Shown here piece after piece: positions 1 through 8,453 of a DNA stretch of 64,000 nt (positions are counted from its first letter, which is position 1; the number at the start of each line of letters is the position of its first letter). Made by a program: the position numbers and the translations under genes. The notes beneath the pieces were generated by a model. The model was given only the letters and a program-made list of their open reading frames with translations, did not search any database and was not told the DNA's origin. Origin of the DNA: Micromonospora radicis (lineage in GTDB: Bacteria > Actinomycetota > Actinomycetes > Mycobacteriales > Micromonosporaceae); the NCBI RefSeq assembly GCF_003583405.1, contig NZ_QXEC01000001.1, positions 496,001-560,000 on the forward strand, read 5' to 3'.

Positions 1-2166
1 CTGTCGGCGCCGCGTGGCGCCATCACCCGCTGGCTGCTCGTCTACGACAACGCCGACGACTCCGACGTGCTCGCCGGGCTGCTACCCAGCTCCGGCGCCG
101 GGCACATCCTGTTCACCTCCCGCGACGACGGGTCGTCCAACCTGCCCGCGCCGCTGGAGGTGGCCGCGTTCAGCGGCGACGAGAGCATCGCCATGCTGCG
201 CCGCACGCTCGGCATCAGCGCCGCGGACGCGCGGGCCATCGCCGCCGCGGTCGAGCACCTGCCGCTGGCGCTGCGACTGGCCACCGCCTGGATCCGGGAA
301 CGCACCCGGGCGCTGGAACGCGCCGGTGTGCCGAACCTGGAGGCGGTCAGCCGCTGTGTGGCCGAGTTGCTGGCCTGGCTGCGCCAGCCCGCCGAGCGGG
401 AACGGACCGAGACCATTCCCGGCTCGCGCACCTCCACCGTCGCCCGGGTGCTGGAGAACACCCTGACCACCCTGCGCGACACCGAGTTCGGCGAGCTGGC
501 GAGCCGGGTCGCCGAACTCGCCGCCTTCCTCTCGCCGGAGGGCATCGGGCTGCCCCTGCTGCGGTCGACGCCGATGCTCACCCAACTCGCCGCGGCGGCC
601 GACATCGACGCGCAACGGCTGCTGCTCAACGCCGGGGAGATCGACCTGGTGCTGACCGTCGGCGCGCGGTTCGCCCTGTTCGACATCGACTGGGGGCGTG
701 GCGCCGCGCTGCGCATGCACCGGGCCATCCAGGTGCTGCTGCGCGAGTCGATGCCCGAAGCGCAGCGCGGCGAACGGCACCGCCAGGTCCTGCACGGGCT
801 GGCCGGTTACGCGCCGACCGACCCGGAGGCCGACGACCGGCGTTACCTGCCGCTCTTCGAGGAACTGCAACGACACCTGGTGCCGTCCGGGGCGATGCAC
901 GCCGACGAGGCGGCCGTCCGGCACTGGGTGGTCAAGCAGATCCGGCACCTCTTCTTCTTCGGCGACAGCGACGCCTGGCAGTCCGCGGTGCGGCTGGCGC
1001 AGCAGACCTGCGACCGCTGGACCGCCGACGGCGACTTCGACCAGCTGACCATGCGGCTGTTCGTGCAGACCGCGAACCTGCACCGGGTGCTGGGCAGACC
1101 GCAGGACGCGCTGGGCCTCGACGAGCGGGTGCTCAGCGAGCAGCGGCGCAAGTACGGGCTGCGGCACTTCCGGACCCTGATCGCCGGCCGGGGCCGCGGC
1201 GGTGACCTGCGCGGGCTCGGTCGTTTCCAGGACGCCCTGGTCGAGGACCAGGCCACCGTCGTCGGTTACCGGGAGGTGCTCGGCGAGGACCACCCGAACA
1301 CCCGGATGGCGATCAACAACCTGGCGATCTCCTTCCAGCTCACCGGCGACGCGCGGGAGGCGCTGCGCCTGGCCCACCAGCTGTTCGACCGGTGGATGGC
1401 CCTGTTCGGGCCGGACGAGCCCGCCACCTGGCGGGCCTCCTGCCTGGTCGGCACGCTGGAGCGGGAGGCCGGCGAGTACGAACTGTCGCTGGCCACGCTG
1501 CGCGAGACGCTGGAACGCGTACACGAGCTGCGTTCCGCCAGCCACCTCGACGAACTGCACGTCAACCGCAGCCTCGCGGTCACCGAACGGCGCCTCGGCT
1601 ACGCCCTCGCCGCGAAGAAGCGCAGCATCGAGACGTTCCGCGGCTACCGGGAGCGTTTCGGGGAGGACCATCCACTGACCCGGGCCAGCCTGCTCAGCAT
1701 GGCCGTCGACTACTACCGGGCCGGCGACGCCGGCATCGCGGTCGAACACGCCATGCGGTGCCTGCGCGGCTACCAGCGGACGTTGGACACCGGGCACCCG
1801 TTCACCGCGGTCTGCGCGGTGAACCTCGGCATCTGCCATCGGGGCACCGGCGAGTTCGACCACGCCGTCGGCGACGGTGAACGCGGGATGCGTACCCTGC
1901 GGGCCCGGCTCGGCGACGCCCACCCGTGGACGCTGACCGCGGCGACCGCCCAGGCCGGGCACCTGGCCGCCCGCGGTGACCTGACCGACGCCCTGCGCAT
2001 CCAGCAGGAGACGCACCAGACCAGCCTGCGGTTCCTCGGCCGCCGCCACCCGTGCACGGTCGACGCCGAGGCGAACCTCGCCGCCATCCGCGCCCGGCGC
2101 GACGGCGCCGACGGCACCGGATCGACCGTGTTGACCGACACCGACATCGACGTGCCGAGAAGCTGA
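1..2166 (+). CDS. NB-ARC/TPR regulatory protein, 5'-truncated (FxsT-like)
   Basis: The reading frame is open from base 1, so the N-terminus lies outside the window; 721 residues are visible. Residues 11-20 read WLLVYDNADD, a Walker B strand of STAND/NB-ARC ATPases, followed by a TSRD sensor-like strand near residue 41, so the Walker A half is missing. The C-terminal half (about 330-700) is built of kinesin-light-chain-type TPRs with recurring GEDHPxT and NLA motifs (GEDHPNT, GEDHPLT, GHPFTA, DAHPWT). This resembles the TPR protein of the FxSxx-COOH peptide system, but none of the other genes of that system is visible here. It probably acts as a cytoplasmic switch or scaffold. The next gene starts 11 bases downstream, suggesting an operon. 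Confidence 0.75.
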   Translation: MSAPRGAITRWLLVYDNADDSDVLAGLLPSSGAGHILFTSRDDGSSNLPAPLEVAAFSGDESIAMLRRTLGISAADARAIAAAVEHLPLALRLATAWIRERTRALERAGVPNLEAVSRCVAELLAWLRQPAERERTETIPGSRTSTVARVLENTLTTLRDTEFGELASRVAELAAFLSPEGIGLPLLRSTPMLTQLAAAADIDAQRLLLNAGEIDLVLTVGARFALFDIDWGRGAALRMHRAIQVLLRESMPEAQRGERHRQVLHGLAGYAPTDPEADDRRYLPLFEELQRHLVPSGAMHADEAAVRHWVVKQIRHLFFFGDSDAWQSAVRLAQQTCDRWTADGDFDQLTMRLFVQTANLHRVLGRPQDALGLDERVLSEQRRKYGLRHFRTLIAGRGRGGDLRGLGRFQDALVEDQATVVGYREVLGEDHPNTRMAINNLAISFQLTGDAREALRLAHQLFDRWMALFGPDEPATWRASCLVGTLEREAGEYELSLATLRETLERVHELRSASHLDELHVNRSLAVTERRLGYALAAKKRSIETFRGYRERFGEDHPLTRASLLSMAVDYYRAGDAGIAVEHAMRCLRGYQRTLDTGHPFTAVCAVNLGICHRGTGEFDHAVGDGERGMRTLRARLGDAHPWTLTAATAQAGHLAARGDLTDALRIQQETHQTSLRFLGRRHPCTVDAEANLAAIRARRDGADGTGSTVLTDTDIDVPRS

Positions 2167-2177
2167 GGAGCGACCAG

Positions 2178-3170
2178 GTGACCGACCCCCAGCTGATCGG
2201 TGCCGTCCTGGAGGAGTCGGCCGAACAGGACGTGCCGGGCTTCCGGAAGAAGCGGGACCTGTGCCGGCGGCTGCTGCTCGGCGGGCACGGCATCTACCAC
2301 CTCGCCCACTACACCGGCGCGGTGCTCGACTTCTCGCTGGACGTGCTGGCACACGAGTCGTCGCCGGCCGGCCCCGACGACGTCGACCTGGCCGAGCGCC
2401 GGGTGGCGTACCGCCGGGTCGGCGCCCAACTGGCCTATCGCGCGGTGGAACTCGGCCAACGGTTGTGGCACCTGCAGTGTGGTGGGCTGGTCCGGCTGGC
2501 CGCACAGACCCGGTCCGACTACGTGTTCTGCAACACGACGGTGAGCAGCGAACACGTGGTCGGCTTCGCGGCCGTCGCACCCACCACCGACCCGGTGGTC
2601 AACCCGGCCCGGACCGCCCAGGCCGACCGGGGAGCCGCCCAACTCGCCACCGACCTGCGGCACCTGCGCCGGCAGCCGTCGCTGAATCCGGGCGGCTGGC
2701 AGACCGTCGAGTTCCGGTCCACGCCGTCGTCGGTCGACGGCGGCATCGAGCCGTACCTGAGCGGGACGGCGGTCCCGGGCGGGATCCTCGCCGGTGCGCT
2801 CCGGCCGGCGGGCCTGCACTACCTCAGCCACCACCGGTCGGGGAGGGTGGCGGCGGTCGACATCCTGGCGCACCCGGAGTTGGAGCAGTTCTTCAGCCGT
2901 GGCGCCACCGTGACCGACCGGCGGACCAACTACGAACGCCTGGCCCGGGACCTTTCCCTGCTGGCCCTGCAGGTCAGTCGGGATCTGCAGGGGGCGGTCG
3001 TCGGCCAGGTCGAACGGCTGGTGCTCGACCTGGAGATCGGCGCGATGTTCTACTACCTGCTGGCGCCGGAGGAGTACCTGTTCGGTGTCTGCCTCGACCA
3101 GGACTGGGTCAGCCACTCCGACGACGCCATGTGGGCCGTCGGCAGCCGACTGGTGGCGGCCCAGGCGTAG
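2178..3170 (+). CDS. conserved hypothetical protein after the NB-ARC/TPR gene
   Basis: A 330-residue soluble protein that I do not recognise. It starts at GTG 2178, with a GAGGAG ribosome site at 2165-2170 that overlaps the stop codon of the TPR gene, so the two are probably translated together. The N-terminal half is mostly helical and charged; the middle carries DYVFCNTTVSSEHVVGF; the C-terminal half is amphipathic and ends near GVCLDQDW. There is no signal peptide, no convincing membrane helix and no nucleotide-binding loop. Its stop lies 4 bases from the convergent stop of the P-loop ATPase. A role as partner of the TPR protein is inferred only from coupling. Confidence 0.6.
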   Translation: MTDPQLIGAVLEESAEQDVPGFRKKRDLCRRLLLGGHGIYHLAHYTGAVLDFSLDVLAHESSPAGPDDVDLAERRVAYRRVGAQLAYRAVELGQRLWHLQCGGLVRLAAQTRSDYVFCNTTVSSEHVVGFAAVAPTTDPVVNPARTAQADRGAAQLATDLRHLRRQPSLNPGGWQTVEFRSTPSSVDGGIEPYLSGTAVPGGILAGALRPAGLHYLSHHRSGRVAAVDILAHPELEQFFSRGATVTDRRTNYERLARDLSLLALQVSRDLQGAVVGQVERLVLDLEIGAMFYYLLAPEEYLFGVCLDQDWVSHSDDAMWAVGSRLVAAQA

Positions 3171-3174
3171 CCGC

Positions 3175-5352
3175 TCACCCGGCCACCGCGAGCCGCCGTA
3201 CCCGCCCACTCAGCCCGTCGAACACCGACCGGGCCTCCGCCCAACTGCGTGCGCGGTCCGTCGGCTCGACCACGTCGTCGACGGGCAGCGCCAGGTCGCC
3301 GAGCAGGTCCAGTTGGAACAACGGCAGGAACTCGGCGATCCCGTCGTAGTTCTCGCAGAGCCGGTCCAACCGCTCCAGGTCGGCCGGGTGGGGGGCGCGG
3401 CGGTGGTTGGCGTACCACCGTTCGACGCCGTCGCGGAACGCCTCGATCAGCCGGCGCAGCACCAGGGCCGTGCCCAACGCCCGTTGCACGTCGCGGGAGC
3501 GCAGGCCGGAACGCAGCGGCGTGGCCCGGCCCGATCCGCGGACCGGCTCCGGTCGGGTCGGCGCGAAGGCGTCCCGCAGGTGCCGTTCGAAGCCGGTGAG
3601 CTGGTCGAGGGCTGTGATCGCCTCCGCGAAGACCCGCGCCACCTGGCCCGGCAGCGGGGACGCGGCGGCCACCTCGCCCCGCTGGGTCGGCGTGGCGGCG
3701 TCGCGCTGTGCCGAGGCACGGCTGTCCGGACGCAGGTCGCCGCGGATCTCGTCGAGCTGGTACGACAGTCGTTCGATGGAGCGTTGGGCGTTGGTCTGCT
3801 GGCGCTGGATGCGTTCGACCCGCTGCCGTACGGAGGTCAGCGCGTCCGACCCGAGCGCCTGCTCCAGCCGGCGCATGGACGCCTTGACGCTGCCGGAGAG
3901 ATCCTCGGCGAAGGTCTGCGGATCGTGGACGATCGGCTCCACGCTGAACGTCTCGGTGAGGTCCGCGGCGAACTCGGCCGGCAGGTGCCCGACCACGACC
4001 AGGATCACCTCGGTGTCCGGCGCCGCCGCCCGGATCGCCACCACCCGCCGGTTCAGCTCGTCGACCTCCTCGGCCTTGAGCACCGACTCGGACAGCAACA
4101 CGCAGCAGCCGGCGCCCTGTTCGTCCAGCGGCAGCCAGAAGTCGACCGGCAGGTCCCGCAGCGAGCCGAGGAGATGGTCGCGCTGGTACGACCAGCCCTC
4201 CTGGGTCAGCACCCGCCGTACGTCGGCGGCGACGTCCTGCCGGCTGGCCAGGTCGAACTGGACCCGGACCGCCTCGCGGACCATCCGGTGGGTGACCGGC
4301 GTGCCGTCCTGCACCGCCCGCTGGTAGAGGTGGTAGCACAGCCGGATCAGCCGGCGCGGCACCCCGTCGGTCAGGTTCGTCAGGTACTCGGTGGTCTCCA
4401 CCGTGAACGGCGTCAACCGGGCCTGCCCGAAGGCCCGCAACTGGCTCTGCCGGATGAAGTCCCGCACGTCCTGGGCGTTCAGTGCCGACATCCGCACGAT
4501 CGGCCCGATCCGCTGCCGTACCTCGGGGTTGAGCAGGTGCAGCAGGTCCGGCAGCCCGGCGAGCACCAGCAGCGCACCGGCCGACGCGAACACCCCGATC
4601 ATCCGGGACAGCCGGGACATGGTCTCGTCGCCCGGCCGCCCGGCTGCCGAGAGGATCTTGTCCAGCTCGTCGAGGACCAGCACGAAACGTTCGTGCCGGC
4701 GACCGCACAGCAGGGCGAGCACACCCATCGTCTCCACGGCACCGGACTCCACGTCCGGGCGCGCCGTGACCCCCACGCTCACCAGCGCCGGTGCCGGCGG
4801 ATAACCCATCAGCCAGTCCCACGCCATCGCCTCGGTGGCCGGGTCGACCAGCATGGCCAGCACGGTGCCGAACGACGGGTCGGTGGTCACCTCGGCCAGC
4901 TCCGCGCGCAACCGCTCGGCGAGCAGATCCGTCCCCGGCGGCGTCCGCTCACCCTCCGGCGTCGCCGGGCCGGCCCACTGCGCCCGGTACCCGTCCACCA
5001 GGGCGCGTACCGCGTCGCGCGACAGCGTGCCCAGGAACCGGCGACTCAGTGACTGGAACGTGTCGGCGGGCGCGTCCAGGTAGACCGCCTGACCGGCCGC
5101 GCCGCCGACCTCCCGGGCGTGGGCCAGCAACTCGGCCGCCAGATGGGTCTTGCCGGTGCCGTAGTCACCCACCACCGCGACCGCCCCGCCAGCGCCGGTG
5201 AGCAGGTAGTTGTCCAGGTGGGCGAGGGCGTCCCGGATGGCCACCGTGCGGACGGTGGCCGCGTGCGCGCCGTCTCCGGTCACCCGGGCGACGGCCGTCG
5301 GAGAGAACGGATTGACCGGGCCGACCGCCGGCGGATCTTCGGTTGCGTCCAT
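3175..5352 (-). CDS. large P-loop (AAA/STAND-like) ATPase, 725 aa
   Basis: Walker A GDYGTGKT is at residues 62-69 and Walker B FVLVLDELD at 223-231, followed by a sensor-like strand LLVLAGLPDLLHLL near 261-274. The ATPase part is followed by a winged-helix-like section, then an alpha/beta segment (about 400-460, VDFWLPL through VILVVVGHLP), a coiled coil rich in R, Q and E (about 490-530), and a helical C-terminus. Start ATG 5352 is chosen because GGAGG sits 9 bases before it; the longer frame to 5466 has no such site. The gene faces the RyR gene across a 313-base divergent region. It looks like a conflict or signalling ATPase; the alpha/beta segment could be a degenerate effector fold, but no catalytic set is obvious. 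Confidence 0.75.
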   Translation of the reverse strand: MDATEDPPAVGPVNPFSPTAVARVTGDGAHAATVRTVAIRDALAHLDNYLLTGAGGAVAVVGDYGTGKTHLAAELLAHAREVGGAAGQAVYLDAPADTFQSLSRRFLGTLSRDAVRALVDGYRAQWAGPATPEGERTPPGTDLLAERLRAELAEVTTDPSFGTVLAMLVDPATEAMAWDWLMGYPPAPALVSVGVTARPDVESGAVETMGVLALLCGRRHERFVLVLDELDKILSAAGRPGDETMSRLSRMIGVFASAGALLVLAGLPDLLHLLNPEVRQRIGPIVRMSALNAQDVRDFIRQSQLRAFGQARLTPFTVETTEYLTNLTDGVPRRLIRLCYHLYQRAVQDGTPVTHRMVREAVRVQFDLASRQDVAADVRRVLTQEGWSYQRDHLLGSLRDLPVDFWLPLDEQGAGCCVLLSESVLKAEEVDELNRRVVAIRAAAPDTEVILVVVGHLPAEFAADLTETFSVEPIVHDPQTFAEDLSGSVKASMRRLEQALGSDALTSVRQRVERIQRQQTNAQRSIERLSYQLDEIRGDLRPDSRASAQRDAATPTQRGEVAAASPLPGQVARVFAEAITALDQLTGFERHLRDAFAPTRPEPVRGSGRATPLRSGLRSRDVQRALGTALVLRRLIEAFRDGVERWYANHRRAPHPADLERLDRLCENYDGIAEFLPLFQLDLLGDLALPVDDVVEPTDRARSWAEARSVFDGLSGRVRRLAVAG

Positions 5353-5538
5353 TGCTTCGATCCTCCGGTAGCTCTGGTCTGGGCACCAGGCTGTCTCACG
5401 CCGGAGGCCGGTTCCCCACGTAGGCCGCCGCCGGAGCGTCCTCAAATGGTAGCCGTCGGTAGCCATCGAGGCGGACCCCCGGCGTCCCTTAGAACGGGCT
5501 CACCTGCAAAAAGAGCCGATCGGTGGGCATGCCGGACG

Positions 5539-5570
5539 CCGACACGATCGACTACGTCCAATACCATTGG
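5539..5570 (+). promoter_or_regulatory. candidate promoter and palindromic operator for the RyR/SLOG pair
   Basis: CCGACA at 5539-5544, a 17-base spacer and TACCAT at 5562-5567 make a plausible promoter. The -10 box lies inside a perfect palindrome CCAAT-ACC-ATTGG at 5558-5570. The site lies in the 313-base divergent region 5353-5665 between the ATPase and RyR genes, where nothing else was recognised. Assignment is by eye. Confidence 0.4.
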
Positions 5571-5665
5571 TCCATGGTCGCAGCCCGGTGGTCGCACCGC
5601 CGATCCGGGCCGTCCGACCTGGCCGGCCGCCGTGACCACGGGTTCCCGAGCGAGGACGCCGCCCG

Positions 5666-7453
5666 ATGACGCACCCGCTTCCCGGCTCCACCCGGCCCTT
5701 CGTCTGGTGGCTGCGGGTGCTGTTCGGCGTCGTCGGGGTGGTCGCCCTGATCCTCGGCTGCATCGGCTTCGACCGTCTCGGTCAGCTGCGCGACGACGCG
5801 ATCCACGACCGGTACGACGTGCTCTACTACGCGCTGCAGCTCTTCGTGCTCAGCGCCGAACCCTTCGAGGATCCCGGCCCCTTCCCGTGGCAGCTACAGG
5901 TCGCCCGGTTCGTCGCGCCGCTGGTCACCCTGCTGGCCGTCGCCGAGGCGAGCCGCCTGCTGCTGGCCGCCGAGATCCGCCGGCTACGCGCCCGCCGGGC
6001 CACCGGCCACGCTCTGGTCTGCGGCGACTCCCAGTTCGCCCACATGCTCGCCGACCAGCTCTTCGCCGACGGCGAACGGGTGGTCGTGGTGCGCTCCGAA
6101 CCGTTCGGGCCGTTGGAGTACCGCCAGCGCCGGTACCTGGGCGTGATCGGTGACCCCACCAGCGTGGCGGTGCTGCGCGGCGCCGGCCTGCCCCGCGCGC
6201 ACACCATCTACGCCTGCACCGACGACGACGACCTGAACCACGCCATCGCCAACGCCGCCAGCCGGCTGATCCAGGACCGACGCCAGCCGCCCCGGGTCTA
6301 TGTCCAGGTCCACGATCCGGAGATGTGCCTGTCGCTGCAGGCCCGGCGGCTCGGCGCCGCCGGATCCAGCCGGCTGCGGCTGGACTACTTCCACGTCGAC
6401 GACATCGCGGCCCGCGCCCTGCACCGGCACCATCCGCTGCCGCCGGTCCGGGACCGGCCGACGACGGTGCTCATCGCCGGCAACGCCAGTTTCCGCCGCG
6501 CCCTGCTGGTGGAGACGGCCCGGCACTGGCGTACGCACCGCAGTGCCGGCGCGCCGGCACTGCGGGTGGAGCTGGTCGCACCCGACGCCAGCAGTGAACT
6601 CGCCCTGGTCGCCGCCCGCTACCCGTTCCTGCGTACCGTCTGTGCGGTGACCGCCTACGACCGGGACGTCGACGGGCTGACCGGCCTGGACCGGTTCCGC
6701 GCCGGTGGCTACGACCGGATCTACGTCTGTCACCCCGACGAGGGCAGCGGCCTGCAGTTCGTACTGGACACCCCGGCGCTCTGGCAGGGGGCCCGGACCG
6801 CGGTCTTCGTACCGGTCTACCGGCAGGCCGCGCTCGCCGCCGCCTTCCACGGCGACTCCCGCCACGACCTGCTCGACGAGGTGCACGGCAAGCTGTGCCT
6901 CTACCCGGTGCTGACCCGCGCCTGCGACGCCCGGCTGATCGCCGAGGACCTCACCGAGCGGCTGGCCCGGCACATCCACGAACGGTACCTGCACGCCCGG
7001 CAGCGCGCCGGGGTACGCCTCGGCGCGGCACCGGCGATGGTGGACTGGTCCCGGCTGCCCGAGTCGCTGCGCCGGGCCAACCGCAGTCACGTCCAGGACA
7101 TCGCCGCCAAGCTGCTGAACCTCGGCTGTGTGGTGGCGCCCCGGCACGGCCACACCGGCGACGCCTCGGCCGCCGGGCAGGCCATCGACGACCGGATCGA
7201 CCAGTTGGCCCGGCTGGAACACGAACGGTGGTGCAGGGAACGGCGGGCGGAGGGCTGGACGTTCGGTGCGCCGCGCGACGACGCCCGGCAGCGCCACCCC
7301 GAGCTGCGGCCGTGGGACGAGCTGACCGCCGCCGTGCAGGAACAGAACCGCGAGGAGATCCGAGCGCTGCCGGACGTGCTGTCCGACAGCGGGTTCGAGC
7401 TGATCCGGTTGGCGCCCGCGGTGCCCGTACCCCGGCCGGGAGGCAACCCATGA
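5666..7453 (+). CDS. two-TM protein with tandem TrkA-N-like domains and C-terminal RyR domain
   Basis: 595 residues. Two hydrophobic helices (about 13-36 and 82-98) flank a short loop, giving an ion-channel-like N-terminus. Residues near 113-260 form a Rossmann fold of the TrkA-N/RCK type (HALVCGDSQFAHMLAD, then DPTS and CTDDDDLN). A second Rossmann-like domain begins near 266 (TTVLIAGNASFRR). Residues about 475-585 match the RyR domain (RLEHERWCRERRAEGW, then RPWDEL). Aravind and colleagues described RyR and SLOG domains as parts of nucleotide-centred signalling and conflict systems. The predicted role is a membrane sensor or channel gated by a nucleotide-derived ligand. It overlaps the SLOG-like gene by ATGA. 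Confidence 0.8.
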   Translation: MTHPLPGSTRPFVWWLRVLFGVVGVVALILGCIGFDRLGQLRDDAIHDRYDVLYYALQLFVLSAEPFEDPGPFPWQLQVARFVAPLVTLLAVAEASRLLLAAEIRRLRARRATGHALVCGDSQFAHMLADQLFADGERVVVVRSEPFGPLEYRQRRYLGVIGDPTSVAVLRGAGLPRAHTIYACTDDDDLNHAIANAASRLIQDRRQPPRVYVQVHDPEMCLSLQARRLGAAGSSRLRLDYFHVDDIAARALHRHHPLPPVRDRPTTVLIAGNASFRRALLVETARHWRTHRSAGAPALRVELVAPDASSELALVAARYPFLRTVCAVTAYDRDVDGLTGLDRFRAGGYDRIYVCHPDEGSGLQFVLDTPALWQGARTAVFVPVYRQAALAAAFHGDSRHDLLDEVHGKLCLYPVLTRACDARLIAEDLTERLARHIHERYLHARQRAGVRLGAAPAMVDWSRLPESLRRANRSHVQDIAAKLLNLGCVVAPRHGHTGDASAAGQAIDDRIDQLARLEHERWCRERRAEGWTFGAPRDDARQRHPELRPWDELTAAVQEQNREEIRALPDVLSDSGFELIRLAPAVPVPRPGGNP

Positions 7454-7959
7454 CGCCCGAACCCGCCCCGGTGCGCGTCGGCGTCACCGGGCACATCCAT
7501 CTGGCACCGGAGACCGAACCGCTGGTCGCCGACGCGCTCCGGTCCGAGCTGGACCGGATCAGCGACCGTCCGGTACACGGCGTGACCTGCCTGGCCGCCG
7601 GCACCGACCAGATCTTCGCCCGGACGGTCCTGGCCACCGGCGGCACGTACGAGGTGATCCTGCCGGCGCTGGACTACCGGGACACCATCGAGCCGGCCTG
7701 GCGGGACTCCTTCGACGAACTGCTGGCCCGGGCGAGCAGCGTCGTGCACACCGGGTACCGCAGCTCCGGCACCGCCGCCTACGTGGCCGCCAACCAGGAA
7801 CTGCTGCGTCGGGTGGAGCGGCTGGTGGCGGTCTGGGACGGCGAACCAGGCTGCCACGCCGCGGCGACCGACCGTACCGTCGACGGTGCCCGCCGACGGG
7901 GTATCCCGACCACCGTCCTCTGGCCCGCCGCCGCCCGCCGCGCCCCCCGCCGCACCTGA
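7450..7959 (+). CDS. SLOG-like nucleotide-binding protein
   Basis: A 169-residue Rossmannoid protein. It starts VRVGVTGHIHL (GVTGH at 10-14), followed by CLAAGTDQIFA near 46-56, VILPALDY, and a late strand with a VAVWDGEP motif. This order resembles SLOG proteins, which bind nucleotides or NAD-derived ligands. ATG 7450 overlaps the stop of the RyR gene (ATGA), so the two are translationally coupled. The natural hypothesis is that it makes or senses the ligand of the RyR membrane protein; whether it is an enzyme or a sensor cannot be told from the sequence. The Ala/Arg-rich last 15 residues look unstructured. Confidence 0.65.
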   Translation: MTPEPAPVRVGVTGHIHLAPETEPLVADALRSELDRISDRPVHGVTCLAAGTDQIFARTVLATGGTYEVILPALDYRDTIEPAWRDSFDELLARASSVVHTGYRSSGTAAYVAANQELLRRVERLVAVWDGEPGCHAAATDRTVDGARRRGIPTTVLWPAAARRAPRRT

Positions 7960-7984
7960 CCGCGCGGCGCGGCCCCGCCCGAAC

Positions 7985-8240
7985 GCACCGGGCGGTGCCG
8001 GCTCAGCCGCCCCGGGCGGTGGTCGGTTCCAGCCGCCCCGGGCGTACCGCGCCAGCCGGACCCGGTTCGGGCTGCCGGTCTTGGTCATCAGGCTGGTGAT
8101 GTTGGGTTGCCGCAGCACCGCGACGGCGCGCACCAGGGCGCCACGAACAACACCATGATCACGGCGCCCATCAGCTGCCACAGGGCGGCGTTCAACGGGG
8201 TGGTCGCGTCACCGGTCGCGGCCACTGGTCGGGGCCTGTC
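7985..8240 (-). pseudogene. possible remnant of a small membrane-protein gene
   Basis: On the minus strand, bases 8240-8140 read through a hydrophobic helix (LWQLMGAVIMVLFVAPW). After a frame change near 8135 the reading continues as RQPNITSLMTKTGSPNRVRL and a basic Pro-rich tail. The joint reading looks like the end of an integral membrane protein broken by a frameshift. I cannot name the family, and no start or intact frame remains. The rest of 7960-8370 shows nothing recognisable. Confidence 0.3.
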
Positions 8241-8370
8241 TCCTACCCGGGTAGGCGACGGAACGGCCCACGGCGAGGCGTGGGCCAGCGGCGGGCACGC
8301 CTGCGTCGTTTCGACGGGCGACGACCGCGATTGATCTGACGAATCTGCCTCAGTCTGGCCCGTGACATCC

Positions 8371-8407
8371 TTGACCTTGCATGATCGATGAACTTAACAT
8401 CAGATGT
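8371..8407 (+). promoter_or_regulatory. promoter and overlapping palindrome upstream of the fucosidase
   Basis: TTGACC at 8371-8376 and TAACAT at 8395-8400 with an 18-base spacer form a near-consensus vegetative promoter, rare in this GC-rich window. A palindrome ACATC-A-GATGT (8397-8407) overlaps the -10 box and would suit a repressor. Confidence 0.55.
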
Positions 8408-8453
8408 ATGTGAAGTCGATAACACATCTCTGCGACGAGGGAGTTTCTCAGGC

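Noticed and set aside
82..2580. Long minus-strand open frame of 832 codons opposite the NB-ARC/TPR gene
   Set aside because: Arg/Pro/Gly-rich translation without domains; a shadow of high-GC coding on the plus strand.
3175..5352. Assigning a PD-(D/E)xK nuclease domain to the P-loop ATPase
   Set aside because: A full catalytic residue set could not be seen; kept only as something to check.
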